From NCBI RefSeq assembly GCF_005280735.1, contig NZ_CP040078.1:124001-188000 (forward strand): 64,000 nucleotides of DNA, in the 5' to 3' direction. Under the pieces are notes generated by a model, which did not search any database, had not been told where the DNA came from, and worked only from the letters and a program-made list of their open reading frames with translations. Within the stretch, counting starts at the first letter, position 1; every line of letters begins with the position of its first letter. The translations under genes were made by a program, and so were the position numbers. The DNA is from Trinickia violacea. Lineage in GTDB: Bacteria; Pseudomonadota; Gammaproteobacteria; Burkholderiales; Burkholderiaceae. Shown here piece after piece: positions 33,219 to 42,524 of this stretch.

Positions 33219-35457
33219 AAGCGACCTCCCGCGACTTCACGCGCCGCTGCAGCGCGGCGATCACGCGCTCGGCGATGCGCTTCGCAACACGCTCCCGCCA
33301 GCCCGCGTTGCTGACCAGCTCGGCGCGATAAAAAGACGGACACAGCACAGCGGCGTGCGAGACCTCTCCGCAAAGCCCGCAACCGACGCAGCTATCGAGC
33401 ACGGCCGCGACCGGATCGCGGCGCAGCGGGTCGGGGTTCTCGCGGATCGTCAGCGACGGACAACCCGAGAGGCGAATGCACGAATGGTCCCCCGTGCAGG
33501 TGTCGGAATCGACGCCGAAGCGTTCGCGCACGACGCGCTTGCCTTCCTTGATCCAGCGCTTCATCAGCGGCTTCATGCGGCGCTGCTTGTTCAGCATGCA
33601 TTCCGATTGCGCGATGATGACCTTCGGCCCGCTCTCCTTCGTCGTCAGCGCTTCACGCAGCGTGTCGCGCATCTTCGCCACGCTGTACGTGCGCGTGATC
33701 GTCTTGACCCATTTGACGCCGACGCCGCGCACGGCCGCCTCGATCGGATTGCGGGTGGTGCGGATCGTGTTGTCGGCCCTCGACGACATGATGTCCTGTC
33801 CGCCCGTCGCCGCCGAGTAGCCGTTATCGACGATGACGAGCACGTTGTCGCTGCGGTTGAACACCGCGTTGCCGACGCCGCTCGTGAGACCGTTGTGCCA
33901 GAAACCGCCGTCGCCCATCACGCTGATCGTGCGGCGGTCCGTTTCCTTCGTGTTGAATGCGGCCGCGCCGGCCCAGCCGAGCCCATAGCCCATCGTCGTC
34001 GCCCCGAGGTTGAACGGCGGGAGGATCGAGAACAGATGACAGCCGATGTCGCAGCTGATGTGATGCGCGCCGAGCTCGCGCTCGACGAGCTTCATGGCCG
34101 TGAAGATCGGACGCTCGGGGCAGCCCGTGCAGAACGACGGCGGGCGCGGATGCACCTCGGGCAGAGCAGGCGGCGGCGCCTCGATGGCACGAGGCGCCGC
34201 CGCGTCAGCCGCGGCCTGCACACTCGCCGAAGCCGAGGCTGACGACACCACCGGCACGGGCACGGGGCGCCGTGTCGACACCGTCTCGCGCACGCCGGCA
34301 GGCAACGCCTCTTCACGAATCAGATCGGGCAAGTAACGGCCGACAAATTTCAGCAACCCCTTGATGACGACGTTCGGCGTGTAGTCTCCCGCGCGCGGCA
34401 GACAATCCTTGCCATGTACGCGCGTTGGCAGATCGGCCTGACGCAGAATCGTGTTGAGCGCTTGCTCGATGAATTCCGGCTGGCCTTCTTCGATCATCAG
34501 CACGGCGCGCTTACCCGCGCAGAATTCGCGCACCTCGGCATCGATCGTCGGATAGGCCACGTTCATCACGTAGATCGGCAACTCGGTGCGGCCGTAGACG
34601 TCGGCGAGGCCGACGAGCGCGAGCGCTCGCATCAGCGTGTTGTAGAGGCCGCCTTGCACGATGATGCCGACGTCGTGCGCGCTGTCCGCTCCGAAGAACT
34701 CATTGAGCCGGTGCCGGCGCACGAACTCGACGGCGGCCGGCCAGCGCTCCTCGACTTTCTCGCGCTCGTGCCCGAAGCTCGCGGGCGGCAAGACGATCCG
34801 GCCGACGTCGCGCACGGGGTTCTCGATTGCGTCCTTGAGCGTGTAGGACGGCCGCACGTTGGCCTTGGTCGTGAAGTGCCCGTGCACGTGGCACGCGCGA
34901 ATGCGCAGCTGCAGCATCACGGGCGTATGGCTCGCCTCCGACAATTCGAAGCCCTTCTCGACCGCATCGACGATCGAAGGCAGATTCGGACGCGGATCGA
35001 GCAGCCACATTTGCGACTTCATCGCGAACGCGTGCGAGCGCTCCTGCATGATGCTCGAGCCTTCGCCGTAGTCCTCGCCGACGATCACGAGCGCGCCGCC
35101 CGTCACGCCGCCCGAAGCGAGGTTCGCGAGCGCATCGGACGCGACGTTCGTGCCGACCGTTGCCTTGAACGTCACCGCGCCGCGCAGCGGATAGTTGACC
35201 GAGGCGGCCAGCGTCGCCGCCGCTGTCGCTTCGCTCGCGCTGCTTTCGAAATGGACGCCGAGGTCTTCGAGAATCTCGTTCGCGTCCGACAACACATCCA
35301 TCAGGTGCGAGATCGGGGCGCCCTGATAGCCGGCGACATACGACACCCCCGACTGCAGCAGCGCCTTCGTGACCGCGAGAATGCCTTCGCCGCGAAATTC
35401 CTCGCCGGCCGGCATGCGCAGCTTCTGCACTTCCTTCTTGAACGATTTCTCTGCCAT
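33208..35457 (-). CDS. iorA: Indolepyruvate ferredoxin oxidoreductase, alpha-type subunit
   Basis: This is a 749-residue TPP and iron-sulfur enzyme subunit. The N-terminal part (YVAGYQGAPISHLMDVL) is the pyrimidine-binding domain, the middle carries the TPP motif GDGGFWHNGLTSGVGNAVF with DNGYSAATGGQD, and the C-terminus has a ferredoxin-like Cys cluster (DSCVGCGLC...) for 4Fe-4S binding. The enzyme cleaves arylpyruvates such as indolepyruvate with CoA and ferredoxin. The start ATG at 35457 follows the DUF35 gene by 7 bases. Such ferredoxin-dependent enzymes are usually oxygen-sensitive, so expression may be under low oxygen. Confidence 0.88.
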   Translation of the reverse strand: MAEKSFKKEVQKLRMPAGEEFRGEGILAVTKALLQSGVSYVAGYQGAPISHLMDVLSDANEILEDLGVHFESSASEATAAATLAASVNYPLRGAVTFKATVGTNVASDALANLASGGVTGGALVIVGEDYGEGSSIMQERSHAFAMKSQMWLLDPRPNLPSIVDAVEKGFELSEASHTPVMLQLRIRACHVHGHFTTKANVRPSYTLKDAIENPVRDVGRIVLPPASFGHEREKVEERWPAAVEFVRRHRLNEFFGADSAHDVGIIVQGGLYNTLMRALALVGLADVYGRTELPIYVMNVAYPTIDAEVREFCAGKRAVLMIEEGQPEFIEQALNTILRQADLPTRVHGKDCLPRAGDYTPNVVIKGLLKFVGRYLPDLIREEALPAGVRETVSTRRPVPVPVVSSASASASVQAAADAAAPRAIEAPPPALPEVHPRPPSFCTGCPERPIFTAMKLVERELGAHHISCDIGCHLFSILPPFNLGATTMGYGLGWAGAAAFNTKETDRRTISVMGDGGFWHNGLTSGVGNAVFNRSDNVLVIVDNGYSAATGGQDIMSSRADNTIRTTRNPIEAAVRGVGVKWVKTITRTYSVAKMRDTLREALTTKESGPKVIIAQSECMLNKQRRMKPLMKRWIKEGKRVVRERFGVDSDTCTGDHSCIRLSGCPSLTIRENPDPLRRDPVAAVLDSCVGCGLCGEVSHAAVLCPSFYRAELVSNAGWRERVAKRIAERVIAALQRRVKSREVAYVV

Positions 35458-35464
35458 GGTTCCG

Positions 35465-35779
35465 TTACTCGATTGCTCGAATCGGACGAGCGAGAATGCG
35501 GTTCGCTTCGTCCATGTCGAGGGCCACTTCGTCGCCGGCCAGCACACCCTGTTCGAGCCGCGCGATCACGACCGGACCGGCGCTCGTCACGACGCTCGCA
35601 AGATGCACGTCGCCGCCTTCCTGCGCGCCGACGCGATGACGCACCACCGTCGACTCGTTCACCGTGCCGCGCACGACGGCGCATTCGCGCCATTGCGCCC
35701 CGCCGCACGCGGGGCAGAAAACTCGCGCCGGGAATAGCGTCGCGCCGCACTGGGTGCATTGAAATACGCTGAGCGTCAT
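35465..35779 (-). CDS. Zn-ribbon/OB-fold protein (DUF35 type), partner of the thiolase-like protein
   Basis: This 104-residue protein has a rubredoxin-like zinc ribbon (CTQCGATLFPARVFCPACG, four Cys at about residues 8-26) followed by an OB fold (VNESTVVRHRVG, VVIARLEQGVLAGDEV). This is the DUF35 layout, where the small protein pairs with a thiolase-like subunit, as in benzoylsuccinyl-CoA thiolase and in steroid side-chain retro-aldolase complexes. It overlaps the thiolase-like gene by four bases, which fits a fixed complex. Confidence 0.85.
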   Translation of the reverse strand: MTLSVFQCTQCGATLFPARVFCPACGGAQWRECAVVRGTVNESTVVRHRVGAQEGGDVHLASVVTSAGPVVIARLEQGVLAGDEVALDMDEANRILARPIRAIE

Positions 35780-36942
35780 GGCGCACCTGCCTCGGTTCGT
35801 TCGAGCACGACCGCGTTCGCGCACATGCCGTAGCGATACTCGACCATGCCGTAGCCGCTCACGACCGCGCGCCGCGCCTCGGACACCTGACGCGCGCCGG
35901 CTGCGCCGCGCAATTGCGTGATCGCCTCGACGAGGCCGTGCATGCCGCCCGCAGCGCCCGCCTGCCCCGCCGACAACTGCCCGCCCGACGTATTGACCGC
36001 GAGCGCGCGCGACGCGACGCGCTCGATCAGCGCCCGCAGATCGCCATCGGGCGCGAAGCCGAGATCGGCGAGTTGGACGAGCGTCATGACCGGGTAATCG
36101 TCGTAGACCGACACCACGTCCATGTCTTGCGGTGAGACGCCGGCTTGCCGCCACAAGTCTTCGGCGATCGTCGCCAGCGAGGTCTGCAAGCCGTCGCCAG
36201 CCTGGTGATCGAAGTTGTATCGGCATTGCAGCGCGCGCACCCGCATGTTCGACGCATGGCGCACGAGATCGGCGCGCGCGACGATCACGGCGTTCGCCCC
36301 GCTCACGACCGGTACGCAGTCGAAGCGGCCGAGCGGTTCGGCAACGACAGGGGCCGCGAGATAGTCTTCGATCGAAAGCGGCTCGCGGTAGACGGCGTCC
36401 GGGTTCTGCGCCGCCCATGCGCGTTGCGCGACGCACAGCGCGCCATAGTCGCGGCGCGTCAGGCCGTTCCGCTTCGCATGGCGCTGCGTCAGCATCGCGA
36501 ACAGGCTGTTCGGGCCGCCGTTTTCGAGCGGCCGCAAATAGGTGCGCGTCGTGAGGTTGTAATGCTCGACGAGCCGCTTGAAGTCCGCCGGCTCGAAGTG
36601 ATCGCCGGACACGAGCGCGACGGCGCTCGCATCGCCGCATTGAATCGCGCGTATCGCGTGCTGCAGCAGATTGATCGCGCTCGCGCCGCCGTGACAATCG
36701 TCCATGCACCAGCGCGGGGTCAAGCCGAGCCTCCACGCCACGTCGATGGCGTGGTCGGGCGCAAGCGTGAACGACGCGACGCCGAGGCCGTCGATATCGG
36801 CTGCGCGCAAGCCCGACTGCTCGAGCACAGCGGCGAAGGCTTGCGCGAGCAGGCCGCCGGTCGAAACGCCCGAGGCGTGGCGCCGGTACGGCACCTCCAC
36901 GCCGGCAGTCACGAGCACGTTATGAAGAGGCATGGGTTGCAT
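35776..36942 (-). CDS. Thiolase-like protein (SCP2-thiolase family)
   Basis: This is a 388-residue thiolase-fold protein. It has CHGGASAINLLQHAI, where the catalytic Cys region lies, and NTSGGQLSAGQAGAAGGMHG, where classic thiolases have a GHP His, which is not present here, and ends YGMCANAVVLER. The altered His motif is common in the SCP2-like branch, whose members can act as thiolases or retro-aldolases. With the DUF35 protein encoded next to it (four-base overlap), it would cleave a CoA ester formed after the acyl-CoA ligase of the same operon. The exact reaction cannot be read from sequence. Confidence 0.78.
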   Translation of the reverse strand: MQPMPLHNVLVTAGVEVPYRRHASGVSTGGLLAQAFAAVLEQSGLRAADIDGLGVASFTLAPDHAIDVAWRLGLTPRWCMDDCHGGASAINLLQHAIRAIQCGDASAVALVSGDHFEPADFKRLVEHYNLTTRTYLRPLENGGPNSLFAMLTQRHAKRNGLTRRDYGALCVAQRAWAAQNPDAVYREPLSIEDYLAAPVVAEPLGRFDCVPVVSGANAVIVARADLVRHASNMRVRALQCRYNFDHQAGDGLQTSLATIAEDLWRQAGVSPQDMDVVSVYDDYPVMTLVQLADLGFAPDGDLRALIERVASRALAVNTSGGQLSAGQAGAAGGMHGLVEAITQLRGAAGARQVSEARRAVVSGYGMVEYRYGMCANAVVLERTEAGAP

Positions 36943-36967
36943 GTCGGATTGCTCTGGGTTGCCCGGT

Positions 36968-38329
36968 TCAACGCGAGCGCCGCGGCGCGGTCTCGTGCGT
37001 GAACAACAGCGCGATCACCGTGATGGCGCCCATCGCGATCAGCATCAGCGCGACCGGCCATGCGGCGCGATAGTGAGCGAGCAGCGCTGTCGCGAGCAAC
37101 GGCGACAAGCCGCCCGCGAACACCGAGGCGATCTCGTGACCGAGCGCCATGCCCGAGTAGCGCACCTCCGTGCTGAACAGCTCGCCCATCAGGCTCGGCT
37201 GCGTGCCGATCATCGCGCCGTGGCAAAGCGGATTCCCCAGCAGGAACGCAAGCCAGATCAGCGTCGGCACCTTGGTGTCGAGCAGCCAGAAGAACGGGAA
37301 CGCGACGACGATGAGCCCCACCGCGCCGATCATATAAATCGGCTTGCGGCCAATCCGATCGGACAGGCGGCCCCAGATCGGCATCGCAACCAGTTCGACG
37401 GTCATCGATACCATCACGCCGGCCAGCATGACCGCATTGGGCACGCCGATGAATTTGCCGTACACGAGCGCGAACGCGAGAAAGATGTACGAGCCGCCGT
37501 TTTCCGCGACGCGCAGCCCCATCGCCATCAGGATCTCTTTCGGGTGCTTGCGGATGGCCTCCATGACCGGCATATGCGCCTTCTTGCCCGCCGCTTCCGC
37601 TTTGGCGAACTCGGCGCTCTCCGGCAGCTTCGAGCGGATGTAGACGCCGACGCCGAAAATGAAAATCGACAGCAGGAACGGGATGCGCCATCCCCAACTC
37701 ATGAACGCGTCCTTGGGCAAGGTCTGCACGGCGAAGAACACCGCCGCCGAAAGCACGAAGCCGCCGCCCACGCCGATCTGGCTCCACGCCGCGAGAAAGC
37801 CGCGCTTCTCGGGCGGCGCCGATTCGCTGATGATCAGCACGCCGCCGCCCCATTCGCCGCCGGACGCGATGCCTTGCAGCACACGCAGCAGCACGAGCAG
37901 CGCGGGCGCCAGGAGGCCGACTTGCGCGTAGGTCGGCAGCAGGCCGATCAGGAACGTCGCGCCGCCCATGATGGAGAGCGTCCACACGAGCGCGCCCTTG
38001 CGTCCGTAGCGATCGCCGATGTGCCCGAACAGCACGCCGCCGAACGGCCGCGCGGCGAAGCCCACTGCGAAGCCGGCGAACGCGGCGAGGGTGCCGAGCA
38101 GCGGGTCGGCGCCCTTCGGGAAGAACACCTGGCCGAACACGAGCGCGGCGGCTGTGCTGTACAGGAAGAAGTCGTACCATTCGAGCGCATTGCCCGCGAC
38201 CGACGCCATGACGATGCGGCGCAGCGCCTTGGCGTCGACAGGCGCCGCCTGAATGCCGGCGGCCGTGCCGTTGCCGGCAGCGTCATTGCCGGGTGCACCG
38301 GCGGCGGAAATGGTCTGCATGCTTGTCAT
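36968..38329 (-). CDS. MFS transporter, metabolite:H+ symporter type
   Basis: This 453-residue, 12-segment transporter shows the MHS-family signatures NALEWYDFFLYSTAAALVFG near the start, FGHIGDRYGRKGALVWTL and ARVLQGIASGGEWGGG-like (RVLQGIASGGEWGGG). Members carry organic acids such as shikimate, citrate or benzoate-type compounds with protons. It is 12 bases after the acyl-CoA ligase and in the same operon, so it probably imports that operon's substrate. I use ATG 38329; M5 (38317) is an alternative. Confidence 0.88.
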   Translation of the reverse strand: MTSMQTISAAGAPGNDAAGNGTAAGIQAAPVDAKALRRIVMASVAGNALEWYDFFLYSTAAALVFGQVFFPKGADPLLGTLAAFAGFAVGFAARPFGGVLFGHIGDRYGRKGALVWTLSIMGGATFLIGLLPTYAQVGLLAPALLVLLRVLQGIASGGEWGGGVLIISESAPPEKRGFLAAWSQIGVGGGFVLSAAVFFAVQTLPKDAFMSWGWRIPFLLSIFIFGVGVYIRSKLPESAEFAKAEAAGKKAHMPVMEAIRKHPKEILMAMGLRVAENGGSYIFLAFALVYGKFIGVPNAVMLAGVMVSMTVELVAMPIWGRLSDRIGRKPIYMIGAVGLIVVAFPFFWLLDTKVPTLIWLAFLLGNPLCHGAMIGTQPSLMGELFSTEVRYSGMALGHEIASVFAGGLSPLLATALLAHYRAAWPVALMLIAMGAITVIALLFTHETAPRRSR

Positions 38330-38340
38330 CTGAGTCTCCC

Positions 38341-39984
38341 TCACGCCCGCTCGAGCCGGTAGCCCGACGTCTCCAGATCCCACGTGCTCGCCGTGACGCC
38401 GGCCTCGCGCAATTTGTACTTCTGAATCTTGCCGTTCTCCGTCTTCGGCAAATCGGGCGCGAACTCGAGATACCGCGGCACGGCGAAATACGGCAGACGC
38501 GGCTCGCAAAAGCGAATCAGTTCGAGCGGCTCGAGCGCCTCGCCGGGTTTCAGCACGACCGCGGCCATCACTTCGTCTTCGGCGAGCGCGGACTGCACCG
38601 CGAAGACGGCCGCCGTCTCGATCGACGGATGACTCAGCAGCACTTGCTCGACTTCGAACGACGAGATGTTTTCGCCACGGCGGCGGATCGCATCCTTGAG
38701 ACGATCGACGAAGCGGAAATAACCATCGGCCTCGCGCACGACGCGATCGCCTGTGTGGAACCAAAGGTTGCGCCACGCTTCGACGGTCTTTTCGGGCATG
38801 CCGAAATAGCCCGTCGCGAACGCGAACGGTTCGTCCGCGCGCAGCACCAATTCGCCTGCGGTGCCGTCCGGCACCGGACGATCGGATGCATCGACGACGC
38901 GCGCATCGAAGCCATTCGCGACCCGGCCCATGTAGCCGGGACGCTGCGCGTCGATGGTCCCGCCGATCGCGAAGTTGGTCTCCGTCGAACCGTAGCCGTC
39001 GAGCAGCGCGATGCCGCAGCGCGCCGTGAAATCCGCCTGGAAGCGCTCCGGCACGCCCGGCGCGAGCGCGATGCGCACGCGATGCGCGCGCTCGTTCGGC
39101 GACACGGGGCGGCCGAGCAGGATCGGCACCATCGCGCCGAGCACGAAGGTGATCGTCGCGCGCGAGGCGATCAGCGCGTTGAAAAATCCGCTCGCGGAGA
39201 AGCGCCGGCCGACGACGAGTTCGGCATCGCGAATCAGCGCCTGGAAGAAGCTGTTGACGGCATTCGTATGGAAGAGCGGCAGGCAGGTATAGAGCACGTC
39301 GCCCGCCACGACGCCGAGGTGGCTTGCCGTATGCTCGCCCCACCAATAGAACTGCGCGTGCGGGCAGATCACGCCCTTCGAGGGCCCCGACGTTCCTGAC
39401 GTGTAGAGGATCGCAAGCGGATCGCCGTCAGCCAGCTCGGCGGCTTCGAGAGGCTCGCCCGCGGGCGGCATCGGCATCGTGCGGCAGGCTCCGGGAAACG
39501 CGCCGGACTCCTGCTCGCCGCCGATCAGCCAAATGCTTTCGAGCGCGAGGTCGGGCGCTGCCAGCGCGTAAACCGCGCTCGCCAGATGCGCTTCCGTGAC
39601 CAGCAAACGCGCGCCGCTGTTGCGCAGAATGTGTTCGAGCTGAAGCCCGCGCGACGCGGTATTGATCGGCACGACCACGGCACCGAGCCAGGCGCAGCCG
39701 AGCACGATCTCGATGAATTCGATGCGGTTCGTGCACATCAGCGCGACGCGATCTCCGCGCTCGACGCCGTGCGCGGCGAGCGCCCCGGCGCGGCGGGCGG
39801 CGATGTCGAGCGCGTCGGCCGCGCTCCAAGTCGTCGTGCCGTCGGAGATCAGCGGAGCCGCGCCGTGTCGCGCGACACGCGCCGCCAGCAACGCCGGCAG
39901 CGTGTGCGGTCCCGCATGCTCCCGCATCGCGCCACTCGTGTTCTCGCGTGCTTCGACAACCGCTTCCATCGCCCGTGTCTCCAT
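38341..39984 (-). CDS. Acyl-CoA synthetase (AMP-forming)
   Basis: This is a 547-residue ANL-superfamily ligase. The AMP/ATP motif is ILYTSGTSGPSKGV, the second GYGSTETNF, and the C-terminal hinge and lysine region ENISSFEVEQVLLSHP ... KTENGKIQKYKLRE. It activates a carboxylate to its CoA thioester. It is the first gene of the operon on the minus strand, divergent from a LysR gene. The substrate class is unclear; the neighbours suggest an aromatic or indolic acid. The start at 39984 is used; an internal ATG at 39969 is possible. Confidence 0.86.
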   Translation of the reverse strand: METRAMEAVVEARENTSGAMREHAGPHTLPALLAARVARHGAAPLISDGTTTWSAADALDIAARRAGALAAHGVERGDRVALMCTNRIEFIEIVLGCAWLGAVVVPINTASRGLQLEHILRNSGARLLVTEAHLASAVYALAAPDLALESIWLIGGEQESGAFPGACRTMPMPPAGEPLEAAELADGDPLAILYTSGTSGPSKGVICPHAQFYWWGEHTASHLGVVAGDVLYTCLPLFHTNAVNSFFQALIRDAELVVGRRFSASGFFNALIASRATITFVLGAMVPILLGRPVSPNERAHRVRIALAPGVPERFQADFTARCGIALLDGYGSTETNFAIGGTIDAQRPGYMGRVANGFDARVVDASDRPVPDGTAGELVLRADEPFAFATGYFGMPEKTVEAWRNLWFHTGDRVVREADGYFRFVDRLKDAIRRRGENISSFEVEQVLLSHPSIETAAVFAVQSALAEDEVMAAVVLKPGEALEPLELIRFCEPRLPYFAVPRYLEFAPDLPKTENGKIQKYKLREAGVTASTWDLETSGYRLERA

Positions 39985-40030
39985 GCCGCTGCGTGTATGA
40001 GACCCAGGTTAGAATCGGGTAATCTATCTG

Positions 40031-40048
40031 TCAAATTTATCAAATTTA
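40031..40048. promoter_or_regulatory. Tandem TCAAATTTA repeats between the ligase and LysR genes
   Basis: Two perfect 9-bp direct repeats (40031-40039, 40040-40048) lie in the 78-bp divergent gap. This is a likely binding region for the adjacent LysR regulator or a promoter AT box. Confidence 0.4.
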
Positions 40049-40062
40049 GCTACGCCATAAAC

Positions 40063-40971
40063 ATGACTGATTTCAACAAGATCGATTTGAACCTGCTGCG
40101 CGTGTTCGAAGCGATCCTCGAGGAACGCAGCCTGACCCGCGCCGGACAGCGTCTCGGCCTGTCGCAGCCGGCGATCAGCTATGCACTCGGGCGCTTGCGT
40201 TCGTCGTTCGACGATCCGCTGTTCGTCCGCGCGACCGAAGGCATGCTGCCGACGCCGACGGCCGAGCAATTGGCGCTGCCGATCGGGCGCGCCATCGCGT
40301 CGATCCGCGAAGCGCTGCGCCACGGCGAACAGTTCGATCCGGCCACCAGCGTGCGCGAGTTTCGCCTGTCGATGTCCGACATCGGCGAGCAGGTGTTTCT
40401 GCCGCCGCTCTGCGAGCAGCTGCAGCAGATCGCCCCGCTGATTCGCCTGGAGGCGGGACAGGTGCCGGTGACCGATGTGGAGGAGCGTCTGCGCCTTGGG
40501 CAGCTCGACTTTGCCATCGGCAATCTGCCGGCGCTCAAGCAAAGCACGAAGTACGCGGTGCTGTTTCACGAGGCGTACGTGTGCATGACGCGCAAACGCC
40601 CCGGACTGCCGGCGCGCAAACTCTCGCGCGACAAATTTCTGGAGCTGCTGCACGTGGCCGTGGCGTCGAGCGAAAGCAGCCACCGCACGATCGACGATTC
40701 GCTGCGCGCAGCGGGCCTGCATCGGCGCGTGGCGCTGCGCGTGCCGCACTTCACGGTGATCCCGCAGATACTCGAGCGCACCGACTGGATGGTGACGCTG
40801 CCGCTGCGCGTGGCGCAGTTGTTCAATCAATCGGAACGCTTCGTCGTCTATCCGCTGCCGGTGGCCATTCCCGAAGTCGAGGTCACCGTGCATTGGCACG
40901 AGACCTTCGACAGCGACGAAGGAAGCCGCTGGTTTCGCGAATTGATCATCCGGACTCTGAGGGACACGTAA
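40063..40971 (+). CDS. LysR-family regulator of the acyl-CoA ligase/iorAB operon
   Basis: This is a 302-residue LysR-type regulator with an N-terminal helix-turn-helix (LNLLRVFEAILEERSLTRAGQRLGLSQPAISYALGRLR), then an effector-binding domain. The helical pattern resembles the NahR/LinR subgroup that responds to aromatic acids. It is divergent from the ligase operon, and the gap carries the AT-rich direct repeats. The likely effector is the operon's own substrate or an intermediate. Confidence 0.9.
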   Translation: MTDFNKIDLNLLRVFEAILEERSLTRAGQRLGLSQPAISYALGRLRSSFDDPLFVRATEGMLPTPTAEQLALPIGRAIASIREALRHGEQFDPATSVREFRLSMSDIGEQVFLPPLCEQLQQIAPLIRLEAGQVPVTDVEERLRLGQLDFAIGNLPALKQSTKYAVLFHEAYVCMTRKRPGLPARKLSRDKFLELLHVAVASSESSHRTIDDSLRAAGLHRRVALRVPHFTVIPQILERTDWMVTLPLRVAQLFNQSERFVVYPLPVAIPEVEVTVHWHETFDSDEGSRWFRELIIRTLRDT

Positions 40972-40998
40972 GGCCGTGCCCCCGGATCACGATGCGAG

Positions 40999-42420
40999 TC
41001 ACACCGCGCCCAGCAACGCCTTCGGCTCGAGAAACGCTTCCAGCCCGAACGTGCCGTACTCGCGGCCGATACCCGATTGCTTGAATCCGCCGAAGGGCGC
41101 CGCCGGTTCGTGCGCGAGCGTGTTGACCAGCACGCGTCCCGCTTCGATCCGCGCGGCAACCGCGCTTGCTCGCGCGGCGTCGGACGAGCACACGTAGGCT
41201 TGCAGGCCGTAGGGCGTATCGTTGGCGATCGCGATGGCGTCCTCCGTATCGCGGTACCCGATGATCGAGAGCACCGGGCCGAAGATCTCCTCTCGTGCGA
41301 TCGTCATATCGTTCGTCACATCGCTGAACACGCTCGGACGCACGAACCAGCCCGCGTCGACGCCATGCGGCCGACCCTCGCCGCCGGCGATCAGGCGCGC
41401 GCCTTCGTCGATGCCGATGCGGATATAGCGCTGCACGCGATCCCATTGTTTCTGGCTGACCATCGGACCGATGCTCGTGCGAGGATCGCGCGGGTCGCCC
41501 GACTGAACGTGAGCCAACGCCGCCACGATTTTCTCCTCGAACTCCCGCAGCCGCGCCTGCGGCACCAGAATTCGCGTGCCGGCAATGCACGCCTGCCCGC
41601 TGTTCATGAAGCCCGCCTGAAGGGCGAGCGGGACGGCCTCGTCAAAATTGGCGTCGTCGAGGACGATCATCGGCGACTTGCCGCCGAGTTCCAGCGTCAC
41701 GCGCTTGAGCGTCTCCGCCGCGGTCCGCAAAATCGTCTTGCCGACCGCGGTTGATCCGGTGAACGACAGCTTGGCGACGTCGGGATGCGAGCTGATCCGC
41801 GCCCCCACGATCTCGCCGCGTCCCGTGACGATGTTGAACACCCCCGGCGGGAGCCCGGCTTCATGGAGCGCCTCCGTGACGATTCGCGTCTGGATGGCGC
41901 TCATTTCGCTGGGTTTGATCACGGCCGTGCAGCCCGCGGCGAGCGCCGCCGCGAGCTTGCCGCAGATAAAGCCCGCGTCGCTGTTCCATGGCGTAATCAG
42001 TCCCGCCACGCCGAGCGGCTGCATCACCACGTCGGCAGTGCCGGCGCGACGGCTGAACGCGTAGTCCTCGAGTATCTTCGCGGCCTCCAGCAAGGTGCTG
42101 CTCGCGTGCTGGGCCATCCAGCGGCCGCGCGACACCGGCGCGCCGTATTCCTCGACGATCGCCTCGAAAAGCTCGCTCTCTTTCGCGGCTACCGCCGCAT
42201 GCATGCGCCTCAGCATCTCGACGCGCTCACGCTTGTCCGTGCGCGAGAACGCCGGGAACGCCCGCTTCGCCGCCGCGACGGCGTCGTCCACGTCGCGGGC
42301 GTCGGCGAGACGCACGCGGCCGATCACCTTCTCGGTCGATGGATTGAAGAGATCGAAATATTCGTCGCCGTGTGGCGTAACGAATTCGCCGTTGATGTAG
42401 ATCTGGTCGATGGTCTGCAT
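40999..42420 (-). CDS. NAD(P)-dependent aldehyde dehydrogenase
   Basis: This 473-residue aldehyde dehydrogenase has the catalytic Glu region LELGGKSP and catalytic Cys in GQACIAGTR, with FTGSTAVGK for cofactor binding. It converts an aldehyde to its acid. The 473-residue length is normal. It is divergent from a LysR gene at 42525 and convergent with the 40063 regulator, so it is probably a single-gene unit under the LysR at 42525. The substrate is unknown. Confidence 0.9.
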   Translation of the reverse strand: MQTIDQIYINGEFVTPHGDEYFDLFNPSTEKVIGRVRLADARDVDDAVAAAKRAFPAFSRTDKRERVEMLRRMHAAVAAKESELFEAIVEEYGAPVSRGRWMAQHASSTLLEAAKILEDYAFSRRAGTADVVMQPLGVAGLITPWNSDAGFICGKLAAALAAGCTAVIKPSEMSAIQTRIVTEALHEAGLPPGVFNIVTGRGEIVGARISSHPDVAKLSFTGSTAVGKTILRTAAETLKRVTLELGGKSPMIVLDDANFDEAVPLALQAGFMNSGQACIAGTRILVPQARLREFEEKIVAALAHVQSGDPRDPRTSIGPMVSQKQWDRVQRYIRIGIDEGARLIAGGEGRPHGVDAGWFVRPSVFSDVTNDMTIAREEIFGPVLSIIGYRDTEDAIAIANDTPYGLQAYVCSSDAARASAVAARIEAGRVLVNTLAHEPAAPFGGFKQSGIGREYGTFGLEAFLEPKALLGAV

Positions 42421-42524
42421 GGTGGGTGGGTCCGCAAAAGTGTTAGCGATGACCCAGGATAGAGCGTCGCGATTGCGTCGACTAGCCTTACAATCGTGGA
42501 TGACGTGTTGAAGGATTTAGGACA

